NCBI RefSeq assembly: GCF_016019885.1
Contig: NZ_JAEANY010000002.1
Span: 372,001-436,000 of the forward strand
Direction: 5' to 3'
Origin: Aurantiacibacter sediminis
GTDB taxonomy: Bacteria > Pseudomonadota > Alphaproteobacteria > Sphingomonadales > Sphingomonadaceae
DNA: 64,000 nucleotides
A program made the translations under genes and the position numbers. Every line of letters starts with the position of its first letter. The first letter of the stretch is position 1. Positions 7,927 through 18,138 of this stretch are shown here, in pieces. Below the pieces are notes generated by a model, which was given only the letters and a program-made list of their open reading frames with translations, did no database searches and was not told the origin of the DNA.

Positions 7927-9235
7927 TAGGATAATTGCGCTCTTCGCCGCGCTTTCGCTCACCTTCACCACGCCAGCCATGGCGCAATTCTCGCCTGCCG
8001 AGGAGGCGATTACCGAAAGTGTGGTCGAGCATCACGAGGCCGACATCGCCCTGCTCGAGCGGATCGTGAATATCAATTCGGGCACCTATAATCTCGAAGG
8101 CGTGCGTGCGGTTGCCGATGTGCTTGCGCCGGAATTCGAGGCGCTGGGGTTCGATGTCGAATGGATCGATCAATCTGAAGCGAACAGGGCCGGGCATCTG
8201 ATCGCGCGGCGGACCGGAGAGCCCGACAATCCCAATATCCTGATGATCGGCCATCTCGACACCGTGTTCGAGCCTGAGAGCCCGTTCCAGACATTTAGCC
8301 GCAATGGCGACATCGCTATCGGACCCGGGGTCACCGACAATAAGGGAGGCATCATCGTCATCCTGTCCGCGCTGCGCGCGATGGAAGCGGCGGGGACGCT
8401 GGACGCTGCCAATATCACCGTGGCGCTGACTGGCGATGAAGAGGATGCGGGCGAGCCGCTCGAAATCTCTCGCGCCGACCTTTATGCGCTGGGCGAATGG
8501 GCCGATATCGCGCTCGGCTTCGAAGGTCTCTCCGTCATCGATGGCCGGGATTATGGCGTCGTGGCGCGGCGCAGTTCGAACAGCTGGCAGCTTGAAACGA
8601 CCGGCCAGTCCGGCCATTCCAGCGGCATCTTTCGCGAAAGCGTCGGCTATGGCGCGATTTACGAGATGACACGAATTCTCGATGCATTTCGGGTTCAACT
8701 GCCGGAGGAAAACCTCACCTACAATGTCGGCTTCATGGCGGGCGGCACGCCTGCGGTGATGGGGGATGACCTGCTCTCAGCCAGCACCAGCGGCAAGACC
8801 AATATTATCCCTTCCACCGCCGTAGCGCGCGGCGATATCCGCACGCTGTCGGTGGAGCAATTCGACCGCACCGTCGCCGCCATGCAGGCGATCGTCGATG
8901 ATAACCTGCCGGGGACGGATGCGACGATCACTTTCGACACCGGCTATCCGGCGATGGCGCCCACAGATGGCAACCGTGCGCTTCTCGCGGAGCTCAATGA
9001 GATCAATGCCGATCTGGGGCTCGAGCCTATGGAAGAATTCCCGCCCTCGCGCCGCGGTGCTGCCGATATAAGCTTCGTCGCTCCTCTTGTGGACCAGGCG
9101 CTCGCCGCCATGGGTCCGAATGGCTCGGGCAGTCATGCCGAAGGTGAAAGCGTCGATCTGGGCAGCATTATCCGGCAGGCGCAGCGCGCGGCGATACTGA
9201 TGTCGCGGCTTTCGGAAGGTCCAGGAAGACCATAA
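7913..9235 (+). CDS. M20-family metallopeptidase, secreted
   Basis: This 440-residue zinc-dependent exopeptidase resembles glutamate carboxypeptidase. It starts with a clear signal peptide (MKIVSRIIALFAALSLTFTT, cleavage after AMA) and so acts in the periplasm. M20 zinc-site motifs are present: GHLDTVF near residue 113, DNKGG, GDEEDAG and GSHAEGES near the C-terminus. The dimerisation domain lies roughly between residues 220 and 330. The start at 7913 is chosen because it gives the signal peptide, although it overlaps the end of the DUF4268 gene by 14 bases. The substrate is not evident. Confidence 0.88.
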   Translation: MKIVSRIIALFAALSLTFTTPAMAQFSPAEEAITESVVEHHEADIALLERIVNINSGTYNLEGVRAVADVLAPEFEALGFDVEWIDQSEANRAGHLIARRTGEPDNPNILMIGHLDTVFEPESPFQTFSRNGDIAIGPGVTDNKGGIIVILSALRAMEAAGTLDAANITVALTGDEEDAGEPLEISRADLYALGEWADIALGFEGLSVIDGRDYGVVARRSSNSWQLETTGQSGHSSGIFRESVGYGAIYEMTRILDAFRVQLPEENLTYNVGFMAGGTPAVMGDDLLSASTSGKTNIIPSTAVARGDIRTLSVEQFDRTVAAMQAIVDDNLPGTDATITFDTGYPAMAPTDGNRALLAELNEINADLGLEPMEEFPPSRRGAADISFVAPLVDQALAAMGPNGSGSHAEGESVDLGSIIRQAQRAAILMSRLSEGPGRP

Positions 9236-9367
9236 TTCCTGCAGACTTTCCGACTCTGTCCATAGCTGAAATAGGGCATCTGATTGCGCAAGGACTTGCG
9301 GATTGAGGGCGAACTCCATAGTCCCGCCAAAAGAGGGCGTTTCGTGCCTGATCAAGAGGTTTATTCT

Positions 9368-10090
9368 GTGCGTATCATTCGAAATTCCGCCGTCGTTTCT
9401 GCTGCCGCTTTGCTGGCAGCCTGTGGCACTCCTGCTCCTGTAGGCGGCGCGCCCGGCGTTTCGGTGGCGCAGTCTACAGCCATGCCGATCCCCGAATTCG
9501 CCGACGTTGTGGTAGACGCGCAGACCCAGCTTATCCGCCCGCTGGACGTGATACAGGTCGATGTTTTCGGCGTGGCCGATCTCAGCCGAGAAGTTCAGGT
9601 CGGCTCCGACGGTACGATCGACTTCCCATTGATCGGCTCGGTCGAGGCGATGGGCCGCACGCCGCAGCAACTGTCCTTCGCGATTGAGCAGCGCCTGAGC
9701 GACAGCTTCGTCCGCGATCCCGATGTCACGTCGCGTATCATCGATCGCGCGACGACCTTGTTTACAGTGGGCGGTGAAGTGACCCGTCCGGGGCGTTTCC
9801 CGATCGAGGGACCGATCACCTTGATGGAAGCGGTTGCGATCGGCGGCGGCGTCGATGAATTCGCTGATGAGGAAGAAGTGCTGATTTTCCGCACCGTGGG
9901 CGATGAGCGTTATATCGGTGTCTACAACCTGGAAGGCATCCAACGCGGCAATTATGCCGATCCGCTGGTTTATCCGAGCGATATCGTGATGGTCGGCGAT
10001 TCGCCGGGTCTGCGCCGACTGCAGCGCATCCTGGAAGTGACTGCCGCTGTCACATCTCCGCTGATTCTGGTCGAGCGCGTCTTGCGCTAA
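9368..10090 (+). CDS. Polysaccharide export lipoprotein, Wza-like
   Basis: The gene encodes 240 residues beginning at GTG 9368, which gives a lipoprotein signal peptide ending LLAAC. An AGAGG sequence precedes this start. A poly-export domain follows (PLDVIQVDVFGVADLSREVQVGSDG, then FPLIGSVEAMGRT), and then one SLBB-like segment (FTVGGEVTRPGRFPIEGPITLMEAV). It is expected to form the outer-membrane channel for exopolysaccharide together with a Wzc-type protein. Its likely partner is the tyrosine kinase gene at 51644-53848, 41 kb away. It stands alone here between a peptidase and a cyclophilin gene. Confidence 0.88.
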   Translation: MRIIRNSAVVSAAALLAACGTPAPVGGAPGVSVAQSTAMPIPEFADVVVDAQTQLIRPLDVIQVDVFGVADLSREVQVGSDGTIDFPLIGSVEAMGRTPQQLSFAIEQRLSDSFVRDPDVTSRIIDRATTLFTVGGEVTRPGRFPIEGPITLMEAVAIGGGVDEFADEEEVLIFRTVGDERYIGVYNLEGIQRGNYADPLVYPSDIVMVGDSPGLRRLQRILEVTAAVTSPLILVERVLR

Positions 10091-10110
10091 AATTTACGTG
10101 AGCGGTGACA

Positions 10111-10151
10111 CGCAGAAGCAGGGAAGCTAATTTTCCTGTGCTTACTCTGCG
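10111..10151. terminator. Possible bidirectional terminator hairpin
   Basis: CGCAGAAGCA at 10111-10120 can pair with TGCT at 10139-10142 and TCTGCG at 10146-10151, with an additional GGGAA/TTCC inner stem and a T-rich loop side. It lies between the convergent Wza-like and cyclophilin genes. The stem is interrupted and overlaps the stop codon of the cyclophilin gene, so the call is tentative. Confidence 0.35.
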
Positions 10152-10774
10152 CGCCGAGCGTCGACAATAACCACGGGCTCGGCCAGCATCTGCCCCTGCA
10201 TCCAGCCTTCACCGGCTTCCGGATCGACGGGGCGGGCGTGGATCGCCTCGACCACGTCCATGCCGTTCACGACATAACCGAACACCGCATAGCCGTTGCG
10301 CCAGACCGGGTTCTCCGCATCGGGATCGGCATCGAGGCCAGACTGATCGCCCAGCATGATCGAAAAATCGCCATTCGCCGTGCCGGGCTCACCCATCGCC
10401 ATGCTCAGCGCGCCGCGCGTGTGGGAAAGCCCGGTTTCGTTCGTTGGTTCATGCTCTATGCCCGGCAGGACGCGATCCGGATCCCACTGCGTGCCGCCCT
10501 GGATCAGGCCGTTGGGCTGCTCACCCCAGTCGAGTGACATGGCGCGGTAGAAAACCGTTCCATCGAGACGATCTTCATCGACATAACGCAGGAAATTGGC
10601 CGCCGTGATCGGGGCGCGCTCGATCTCCAGCGCGATCGTGATGTCGCCGAGGGTGGTTTCGAGCACTACCTCGGTTGTCGCGAATTCCGCTTCTGCTTCC
10701 GCATCCTGCGCGGAAACGGGAAGAGACAGTGCAGATGCGGTAACAAGAGCGGCCAACGAGAATTGCTTGAACAT
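10142..10774 (-). CDS. Periplasmic cyclophilin-type peptidylprolyl isomerase
   Basis: This 210-residue protein starts with a signal peptide (MFKQFSLAALVTASALSLPV, cleavage near VSAQ). The cyclophilin fold is shown by TLGDITIALEIERAPITAANFLRYVD, FYRAM, LIQGGTQ and FGYVVNGMDVVEAI. It should catalyse prolyl cis-trans isomerisation of periplasmic proteins. The ATG at 10774 is preferred over one eight codons upstream because it begins the signal peptide. It is convergent with the Wza-like gene. Confidence 0.9.
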   Translation of the reverse strand: MFKQFSLAALVTASALSLPVSAQDAEAEAEFATTEVVLETTLGDITIALEIERAPITAANFLRYVDEDRLDGTVFYRAMSLDWGEQPNGLIQGGTQWDPDRVLPGIEHEPTNETGLSHTRGALSMAMGEPGTANGDFSIMLGDQSGLDADPDAENPVWRNGYAVFGYVVNGMDVVEAIHARPVDPEAGEGWMQGQMLAEPVVIVDARRAE

Positions 10775-10853
10775 GCAAACAGTTGAGCCGGAGATCACGC
10801 CGAAGTCCAGCCTTAAGCGCGCAATCCGCCAGCCGCGGCGGAAAACCCACTCA

Positions 10854-11480
10854 TCACCAACGCAGCAGACGCGGTCCGGAAAACCAGCCGATCGCCGCCA
10901 TGGCGAATATCGGCAGGCAGTAGAAGACCGCCATGTAGCCCATGCCGATTTCCGGACAGAAAGGCGCGTAAGCCGTCATGGCGACTGCGCCGCCAAACAG
11001 GCCCGCGACAAGCCCCGCTCGGTTCAGATGTGTAGGCGCAAGCGTGCGCATGGCGAGTATGGCTCCGGCAAAAGCGATAGGGCTCATCACAGCCATGGCA
11101 GTAAGGCAGTTTGCCCAGGTTTCTCCGGCAACCAGCAGCCCTGATATAGCCATTTCGAAAATCAGCAGAGCTGCGACTGGAATGAATGGCAGGGCGAGCG
11201 CAGCCACAGCCCAGCGCGACCGCCGGCCCGGTTTGCCGAGGATCCACAAGGCCGGAACGCACAGCAGCAAGAGCGCGATGGAAAAGCCCCATTTCACCAA
11301 CATTGGTCCCCAGCCGTAGAGATCGACGCTGAGGAAAGGTTCGCTGAAGACCAGCGCGACGCCCATCCCGCACAGCGCCATGATGGCGATCACCGGCAGG
11401 GCGAATGGCACGACGGGACTGCCCACAGGGCGCGCAGGATCTTGTGCCAATTGATCGATCAGGGATTGGGTGTCAGTCAT
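10854..11480 (-). CDS. NrsF/DUF1109-type membrane anti-sigma factor
   Basis: This 208-residue integral membrane protein has about six hydrophobic helices after a short hydrophilic N-terminus (MTDTQSLIDQLAQDPARPV). This matches NrsF (DUF1109), the inner-membrane anti-sigma factor of SigF-type ECF sigma factors in Caulobacter. Two cysteines in the membrane region (GETWANCLTAM and AYAPFCPEIGMGYM) fit the conserved pair implicated in sensing by that family. The gene overlaps the 3' end of the sigma factor gene by eight bases, so the pair is one operon and is made together. Confidence 0.85.
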   Translation of the reverse strand: MTDTQSLIDQLAQDPARPVGSPVVPFALPVIAIMALCGMGVALVFSEPFLSVDLYGWGPMLVKWGFSIALLLLCVPALWILGKPGRRSRWAVAALALPFIPVAALLIFEMAISGLLVAGETWANCLTAMAVMSPIAFAGAILAMRTLAPTHLNRAGLVAGLFGGAVAMTAYAPFCPEIGMGYMAVFYCLPIFAMAAIGWFSGPRLLRW

Positions 11481-12024
11481 TTTCGCGTTCTTCTACAATA
11501 TCTTTCAGGCGGTTCATGCCGCGATGGACACGCAGTTTCATGGCCGATGTGCCGATACCGATGCGCTCTGCCGCCTCCTTGTTCGTCATCCCCTCGATAT
11601 GGGTCATACGGATGGCCTCCGCCTGCGCCTCGGGCAATTCATCAAGCAATGATGCCACGTCGACATCGGCAAAATTGTCCGCGTCCACGGCCATGTCCGC
11701 TTCATCATCCAGCACCATCTTGCTGCGTCCGCGTTTGCGCCAGTGATCCACCAGCTTGTAATTCGCGATCGCATACATCCAGGGCCCCACCGGCCGACCG
11801 GGGTCGAGCGTATGGCGCTTTTGGTGCAAGGCGATCAGGCATTCCTGCAAAACATCTTCCAGTTCACTGTCACTACCGATCTTGCGCGCGAGCATCGCAC
11901 GAACGCGGCCAGACGCTTCGGCAAGAAATTGCCGATAAGCACCCTGATCGCCTCCACGCGCCGCCTGCATCAGGCTGTCGAGCGCATCGGCAGTATTGAG
12001 CTTCTGGCCTGCATTTCGTTGCAT
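11473..12024 (-). CDS. ECF sigma factor, SigF/ECF16-like
   Basis: This is an RNA polymerase sigma-70 family factor of up to 183 residues. Region 2 appears as DVLQECLIALHQKRHTLDP and WMYAIANYKLVDHWRKRGR; region 4 appears as LPEAQAEAIRMTHIEGMTNKEAAERIGIGTSAMKLRVHRGMNRL. It is paired with an NrsF-like anti-sigma, so it probably responds to oxidative or metal stress as in Caulobacter. The start is uncertain: ATG at 12024 lacks a ribosome-binding site and lies upstream of a putative SigF-type -10 element. A later in-frame ATG at 11970 (MQAARGGDQGAYRQF) would fit the family N-terminus better. Confidence 0.88.
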   Translation of the reverse strand: MQRNAGQKLNTADALDSLMQAARGGDQGAYRQFLAEASGRVRAMLARKIGSDSELEDVLQECLIALHQKRHTLDPGRPVGPWMYAIANYKLVDHWRKRGRSKMVLDDEADMAVDADNFADVDVASLLDELPEAQAEAIRMTHIEGMTNKEAAERIGIGTSAMKLRVHRGMNRLKDIVEEREND

Positions 12025-12040
12025 CGTGGGAAACGGTTAC
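12015..12040 (-). promoter_or_regulatory. Putative SigF/ECF16-type promoter (autoregulation)
   Basis: Read on the minus strand there is GTAACC (12040-12035), then exactly 16 bases, then CGAA (12018-12015). This matches the GTAACC-N16-CGAA promoter described for the Caulobacter SigF group. It lies at the beginning of the sigma factor gene itself, which suggests autoregulation. The -10 element falls just inside the longest open frame, so transcription would begin near 12008 and translation downstream of that. Confidence 0.55.
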
Positions 12041-12132
12041 ATGAAAATTGAAGAAATTCGATAGAAAGACATCGTTGCTTGCACAGATGCTTGCGCGTGA
12101 GCCGCAGGATGGTTGCATTCACTCGGCATTCA

Positions 12133-12148
12133 GATTACAAGTGTAATC
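12133..12148. promoter_or_regulatory. BlaI/MecI-type operator palindrome
   Basis: The 16-base sequence GATTACAAGTGTAATC is a perfect inverted repeat of 7-bp arms around AG. It contains the TACA-N2-TGTA core of BlaI/MecI/CopY operators. It lies 36-51 bases upstream of the blaI-type start codon at 12184, in the intergenic region shared with the divergent ECF sigma gene. Binding there would repress the regulator-protease operon. Confidence 0.8.
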
Positions 12149-12183
12149 GATAGCGATAACAGATGTCGCCAAGGGAGAGTGAC

Positions 12184-12579
12184 GTGACGTCCAAGAGTGA
12201 TTCCAATTCCGGAGTGGAGCGCATCAGCGATGCTGAACACGCGGTGATGGAAGTGCTTTGGAGCGACAGCCCACTGTCCGCGGCCGATGTCTGCGATGTG
12301 GTTTGCAAGGAACGCGGCTGGTCGATCCCGACAGTCAAAACGCTGCTGTCACGCTTGGTTACGAAGGGCGCGCTGGACACCACGCCCGACGGTCGCCGCT
12401 ATCTCTACACCCCTTTGATCGAACGCTCTGCCTATGTCGGCACGGAGAGCAAACGTCTTGTCGAACGCCTGTTCGGCGGCCGCGCTGCGCCGCTGTTTGC
12501 GCATCTTGCGGAAAGTGAAGCTTTGAGCGCGGATGACATCGCCGAAATCGAACGCCTGCTTCAGGAAATGAAAAAATGA
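12184..12579 (+). CDS. BlaI/MecI/CopY family transcriptional repressor
   Basis: The gene encodes 131 residues of a dimeric winged-helix repressor. The family pattern is plain: ISDAEHAVMEVLW, then PLSAADVCDVVCKERGWSIPTVKTLLSRLVTKGAL for the helix-turn-helix and its recognition helix, then a dimerisation tail ending EIERLLQEMKK. GTG 12184 is chosen because AGGGAGAG lies six bases before it; an in-frame ATG at 12163 has no ribosome-binding site. The stop overlaps the next open frame (ATGA), and the partner is the M56 sensor-protease downstream. Together they form a BlaI-BlaR1-type signal relay. Confidence 0.9.
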   Translation: MTSKSDSNSGVERISDAEHAVMEVLWSDSPLSAADVCDVVCKERGWSIPTVKTLLSRLVTKGALDTTPDGRRYLYTPLIERSAYVGTESKRLVERLFGGRAAPLFAHLAESEALSADDIAEIERLLQEMKK

Positions 12580-12599
12580 GCTTGCTTGGGGGAGCTGCC

Positions 12600-14399
12600 A
12601 TGTCGGACTGGATGGTCGATACATTTATCTACACTGCGCTGCTGATCGGCTTCGTGCTGCTGATCCGCCGTCCGGTGATGCGGCAGTTTGGCCCGCAAGT
12701 GGCCTATGCGCTTTGGGCATTGCCACTTCTCCGCTTTCTTATGCCGCCGATCGTACTTCCCGCCTGGATGGCGCCTGCTCCGGAGCCTGTGGCTGCTGCT
12801 GAGCCGGCTGCCACCGGTTCTGGGAATATCATGTTCATTCTGCCGGAAGGCGCGACAGATCATGCTGTTGAGACCCTCTCCGCGGATGCCTCGGTAGCGC
12901 CGATCGAGACCAGCGGCTTTGCCGGCACGGATCTGCTGCTGCCGATCTGGATCATCGGCGCAGTGATCTTCCTCGGCTGGCGTATCCGGGAATATCGACG
13001 CATGCGGCGTGACTTGCTGGCAGACGCGCGTCCGATGGGCGAATCGGGCGATATCCGTCTTGTGGAAACGCCCGCTGTCTCGGCCCCCGTTGCCTTCGGT
13101 GTGCGCGACAAGGTGGTTGCACTGCCCGTCGATTTTATGACGCTGCTCGATGTGAATGCTCGCGACATGGCGATTGCCCATGAGCTGGAGCACCATCGCG
13201 GCCACGATCTTCTCGCCAATATTGCGGCCCAGCCGCTATTGGCCTTGCACTGGTTCAATCCGCTCGCCTGGTGGGGCTGGCGAGCGATGCGCAGGGATCA
13301 GGAGGTAGCGTGCGACGCGCGCGTTGTCGCCGGCCGCGCGCAGTCGGAAAGAGCTGCCTATGCCGAAGTGATTGCGGGCTTTGCCGCCGGTGAACACCTC
13401 GCTCTGGCCGCTCCCATGGCCTGTCCCGTGTTGGGTGAGAAGAGCATCGTCCACCGTTTAAGGAGCCTCACCATGTCCGACATTTCCAGCAGCCGTCGCA
13501 AAATCGGCATTGCTGCGATCACTACAACCGCGCTGGCGCTGCCACTCACGGCCTCTATCAGCTACGCCGCGCCTGACGAGAACCCGCAGGACCGTGAAAC
13601 CATCGAGACGATTGATCCCGACATCGATCAGCAGACCTACTCGGAGGAGGACACAGTCGTCTGGGTGGATGAGGATCAGGATCTCGAAGTCGAGGTAGAT
13701 GAGGACGGTCAGCGTCATGTCATCGTGCGACGCATCACCGAACCTGATGGCGAGGAGCGTATCGTGCGCCGGGTCATCCGCGTTGGCGAAGGCCAGGAAT
13801 GGGATGAGGAAGAGCTCGCCGAAGTCATGGCCGAAGTCGAAGCCGAAATGGCTGAACTGGACGTGGAGCTCGCCGAACTCGACGTAGAGATTGCCGAACA
13901 TGTCGAAATGGCCATGGCCTATGCTGCCGAAGCGCGCGAAATGGCTGGCGGCGTGGTCATCGTGCGCGAAGGCAATGGTCGCAGTTTCAATTTGAGCTGC
14001 GACGGCAGTGAACCGGTGGTCGAGCGCGAACTTGGCGATGGGCGCACGGCAATCATGATCTGCAGGTCGCAGGTCCGCGCCATTGCGTTTGAAGGCCTCG
14101 AAGAAGCGATCGATGAAATCGCCAATAATCCCGATATCCCGGCCGAAATGCGCACCCGCATCATGCGTCAGCTCGAATCCGCGATTGCCCGTATGCGGGA
14201 GCAACAGGCCTCACTGGCTCCGTCGGCGCGGCCAATCGCCAAGCCTATGCGTGCAGTAGCCTACCCAGCGCCCCGCGCCAGCAATGGTGTCAGCGCTGCG
14301 GCTGCAACGGTCCGTCCCATTTCAATGGTCAGCCCAATTACGGGTGAGGCTCTCATCGCCCCGCATGATGAGGACTGCGAGCATCCGGCTACGGCTTAA
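12600..14399 (+). CDS. M56-family (BlaR1/MecR1-like) membrane metalloprotease
   Basis: The protein has 599 residues if it begins at ATG 12600, preceded by GGGGGAG; an ATG at 12576 overlapping the blaI stop is the alternative. The first 110-130 residues contain membrane helices, and the M56 zinc site HELEH is at residues 194-198 (AIAHELEHHRGHD), followed by WWGWRAMRRDQEVACDARV, typical of the family. A further hydrophobic stretch (IAAITTTALALPLTASISYA) leads to a long, very acidic and repetitive periplasmic part (residues about 325-480) rather than the penicillin-binding sensor of BlaR1. It probably cleaves or inactivates the BlaI-type repressor on a signal that is not known. Confidence 0.85.
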   Translation: MSDWMVDTFIYTALLIGFVLLIRRPVMRQFGPQVAYALWALPLLRFLMPPIVLPAWMAPAPEPVAAAEPAATGSGNIMFILPEGATDHAVETLSADASVAPIETSGFAGTDLLLPIWIIGAVIFLGWRIREYRRMRRDLLADARPMGESGDIRLVETPAVSAPVAFGVRDKVVALPVDFMTLLDVNARDMAIAHELEHHRGHDLLANIAAQPLLALHWFNPLAWWGWRAMRRDQEVACDARVVAGRAQSERAAYAEVIAGFAAGEHLALAAPMACPVLGEKSIVHRLRSLTMSDISSSRRKIGIAAITTTALALPLTASISYAAPDENPQDRETIETIDPDIDQQTYSEEDTVVWVDEDQDLEVEVDEDGQRHVIVRRITEPDGEERIVRRVIRVGEGQEWDEEELAEVMAEVEAEMAELDVELAELDVEIAEHVEMAMAYAAEAREMAGGVVIVREGNGRSFNLSCDGSEPVVERELGDGRTAIMICRSQVRAIAFEGLEEAIDEIANNPDIPAEMRTRIMRQLESAIARMREQQASLAPSARPIAKPMRAVAYPAPRASNGVSAAAATVRPISMVSPITGEALIAPHDEDCEHPATA

Positions 14400-14443
14400 G
14401 GCTAGCCAAAGCTTGAGGGCAGTACCCCAATTCTGCCCATACG

Positions 14444-14482
14444 AAAGGGGCGCGTGTTCTAGTCCACCACGCGCCCCTTTTT
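14444..14482. terminator. Strong rho-independent terminator, bidirectional
   Basis: A perfect 13-bp stem is formed by 14444-14456 (AAAGGGGCGCGTG) and 14468-14480, with an 11-base loop and T-rich flanks on both strands. It lies between the convergent M56 and zinc metallopeptidase genes and can stop transcription from both sides. Confidence 0.85.
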
Positions 14483-14508
14483 GTATCTCTAAGGTATCTC
14501 GAACGCCA

Positions 14509-15354
14509 TTAATTCGGCGAGAAATAGCGATTGTCACAGGCGATGTCATCGCCGGTGCGAATGCCGAGTTCGAGCGCTTCCATACGCTGCTGGCTGGTGC
14601 CGTGGGTGAAGCTTTCTTGGCTCACCCGACCACCGGTCAGGCGATCGTCACCAATCGCAGCTGCGGCTTGCATGCCTTCCTCGAAATCACCGGACTCGAT
14701 CAGATTGCGATTGCGACCGGCCCAAACGCCAGCGTAGCAGTCGGCATGCAACTCCAGCAGCACGCTCAGCTGGTTCGCACGGCTCGGATTGGCCTGCTGC
14801 GCGCTGCGGATCTGGCCGGACAGGCCCATCACCGTCTGCAAATGGTGCGCATATTCGTGGGCGACCACATACAATCGCGCGAAATCCCCGCCATTGCCGG
14901 ACATGCGAGCAAGCTGATCGTAAAAGCCAACATCGATGTATATGGTTTCGTCAGCCGGGCAGTAAAAGGGGCCCATGCCGACATTCCCCGTTCCGCAGCC
15001 GGTGCGGAATTGTTGTGCGGTCGCGAATTCGAGGCGTGGCTGGCGAAACTGGTCGCCATATCCCTGTTCGTCGAAGACGTTTTCCCATGTCTCGTTGAGA
15101 GACGTAAGGGCAGAGCAAGTCTCGTTGGCGTATTGGTTGGAAGAGCAAATGGCCTGTTCGTCATCGCTTGCGGTGACCTCTTGTCCGCCTCCGCTACCGC
15201 CCATCTGGCCAATCATCTGCGCCGGGTCGGCTCCGAAGACGAATACACCGATCAGCACGACGATGATGCCGCCGCAGCCGAGCGACTTGCCCCCAAGGCC
15301 GCCGCCGGTGGTACCGACGTTGATCTTACCTACGTCGAACGGATTGAGCCTCAT
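14509..15354 (-). CDS. YpfJ-like neutral zinc metallopeptidase
   Basis: The gene encodes 281 residues from ATG 15354 (MRLNPFDVGKINVGTTGGG). A single membrane segment (LGCGGIIVVLIGVFVFGAD, residues about 27-45) anchors it, leaving the catalytic part in the periplasm. The zinc motif is HEYAHHLQTVMG, and the downstream ELHADCYAGVWAG supplies the third ligand region. Length and the end (ACDNRYFS) fit the YpfJ/DUF4344-like neutral zinc peptidases of proteobacteria. Its substrate is unknown. An in-frame ATG seven codons upstream is less likely. Confidence 0.9.
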   Translation of the reverse strand: MRLNPFDVGKINVGTTGGGLGGKSLGCGGIIVVLIGVFVFGADPAQMIGQMGGSGGGQEVTASDDEQAICSSNQYANETCSALTSLNETWENVFDEQGYGDQFRQPRLEFATAQQFRTGCGTGNVGMGPFYCPADETIYIDVGFYDQLARMSGNGGDFARLYVVAHEYAHHLQTVMGLSGQIRSAQQANPSRANQLSVLLELHADCYAGVWAGRNRNLIESGDFEEGMQAAAAIGDDRLTGGRVSQESFTHGTSQQRMEALELGIRTGDDIACDNRYFSPN

Positions 15355-15449
15355 ACTTCCCTCTTTTCCCACCATGCTGAAATTATTGTTTGGACGCGCG
15401 GTAGCACAGCATTAGGACACGTCACGAATTCAAACTTCTGGAGACCCAA

Positions 15450-16205
15450 ATGTTCCTAAAAGGCAAGCGTGCACTCGTCACCGGTTCCACTTCGGGCATC
15501 GGCCTCGCCATCGCTCGCGAGCTATCGGCTGAAGGGGCGGAAGTGACGCTGAATGGCTTTGGCGATGCAGACGAGATTGCGAAGCTGTGTGACGAATTGG
15601 GTGCGACGCATTCAGGCGCGAACCTGCTGAAATCCGACGAGATCGAAACGATGATGGCTGAGGCAGGGCCGCTCGATATCCTCGTCAACAATGCCGGGAT
15701 GCAGCACGTATCGCCGGTGGAAGACTTCCCGGTCGATCGTTTCGAGATGATAATCGCGCTCAACCTCACAGCTGTGTTCCACACCACGCGGCTCGCAGTG
15801 CCGGGCATGAAGGAAAATGGCTGGGGCCGCATCATCAACACAGCCAGCGCGCACTCCAAGACGGCGAGCCCGTTCAAGAGCGCCTACAACGCCAGCAAGC
15901 ATGGCGTGGACGGCTTTACGAAAACCATCGCGCTCGAACTCGCCCAGACCGGTGTCACCGCCAATTGCATCAGCCCCGGCTATGTCTGGACTCCGCTGAT
16001 CGAGGGACAGATTCCAGACACGATGAAGGCGCGCGGCCTCACTGAAGAGGAAGTCATCAATGACGTTCTTCTCGCCAAGCAGCCGACCAAGAAGTTCGTC
16101 CAGGTCGATGAAGTGGGCGCGCTCGCCGCGTTCCTTTGCCGCGAGGAAATGGGCAATGTCACCGGCGCAAACTGGAGCATCGACGGCGGTTGGACGGCGG
16201 AGTAG
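15450..16205 (+). CDS. bdhA: D-3-hydroxybutyrate dehydrogenase
   Basis: This 251-residue SDR enzyme interconverts 3-hydroxybutyrate and acetoacetate with NAD, a step in polyhydroxybutyrate use. It starts FLKGKRALVTGSTSGIGLAIA and has NNAGMQHVSPVEDFP, a combination typical of 3-hydroxybutyrate dehydrogenases. The catalytic serine and YNASK follow, then SPGYVWTPLIEGQIPD and LLAKQPTKKFV, which correspond to the substrate-lid region of the family. GAGACCC precedes the ATG. It ends 12 bases before the second GIY-YIG element. Confidence 0.88.
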   Translation: MFLKGKRALVTGSTSGIGLAIARELSAEGAEVTLNGFGDADEIAKLCDELGATHSGANLLKSDEIETMMAEAGPLDILVNNAGMQHVSPVEDFPVDRFEMIIALNLTAVFHTTRLAVPGMKENGWGRIINTASAHSKTASPFKSAYNASKHGVDGFTKTIALELAQTGVTANCISPGYVWTPLIEGQIPDTMKARGLTEEEVINDVLLAKQPTKKFVQVDEVGALAAFLCREEMGNVTGANWSIDGGWTAE

Positions 16206-16217
16206 CTTTAATCGCAC

Positions 16218-18129
<1,912 letters not shown>

Positions 18130-18138
18130 GAGCTGACC

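Noticed and set aside
12151-12163. A 13-base sequence (TAGCGATAACAGA) recurring near 56830 upstream of the SARP-type gene
   Set aside because: Dozens of chance 13-base matches are expected within 64 kb, and the rest of the BlaI operator is not present at the second site.
2568-14399. The metallo-beta-lactamase and the BlaI/M56 pair as one inducible resistance cassette
   Set aside because: They are about 9 kb apart with unrelated genes between them, and no BlaI-type palindrome was seen near the beta-lactamase gene.
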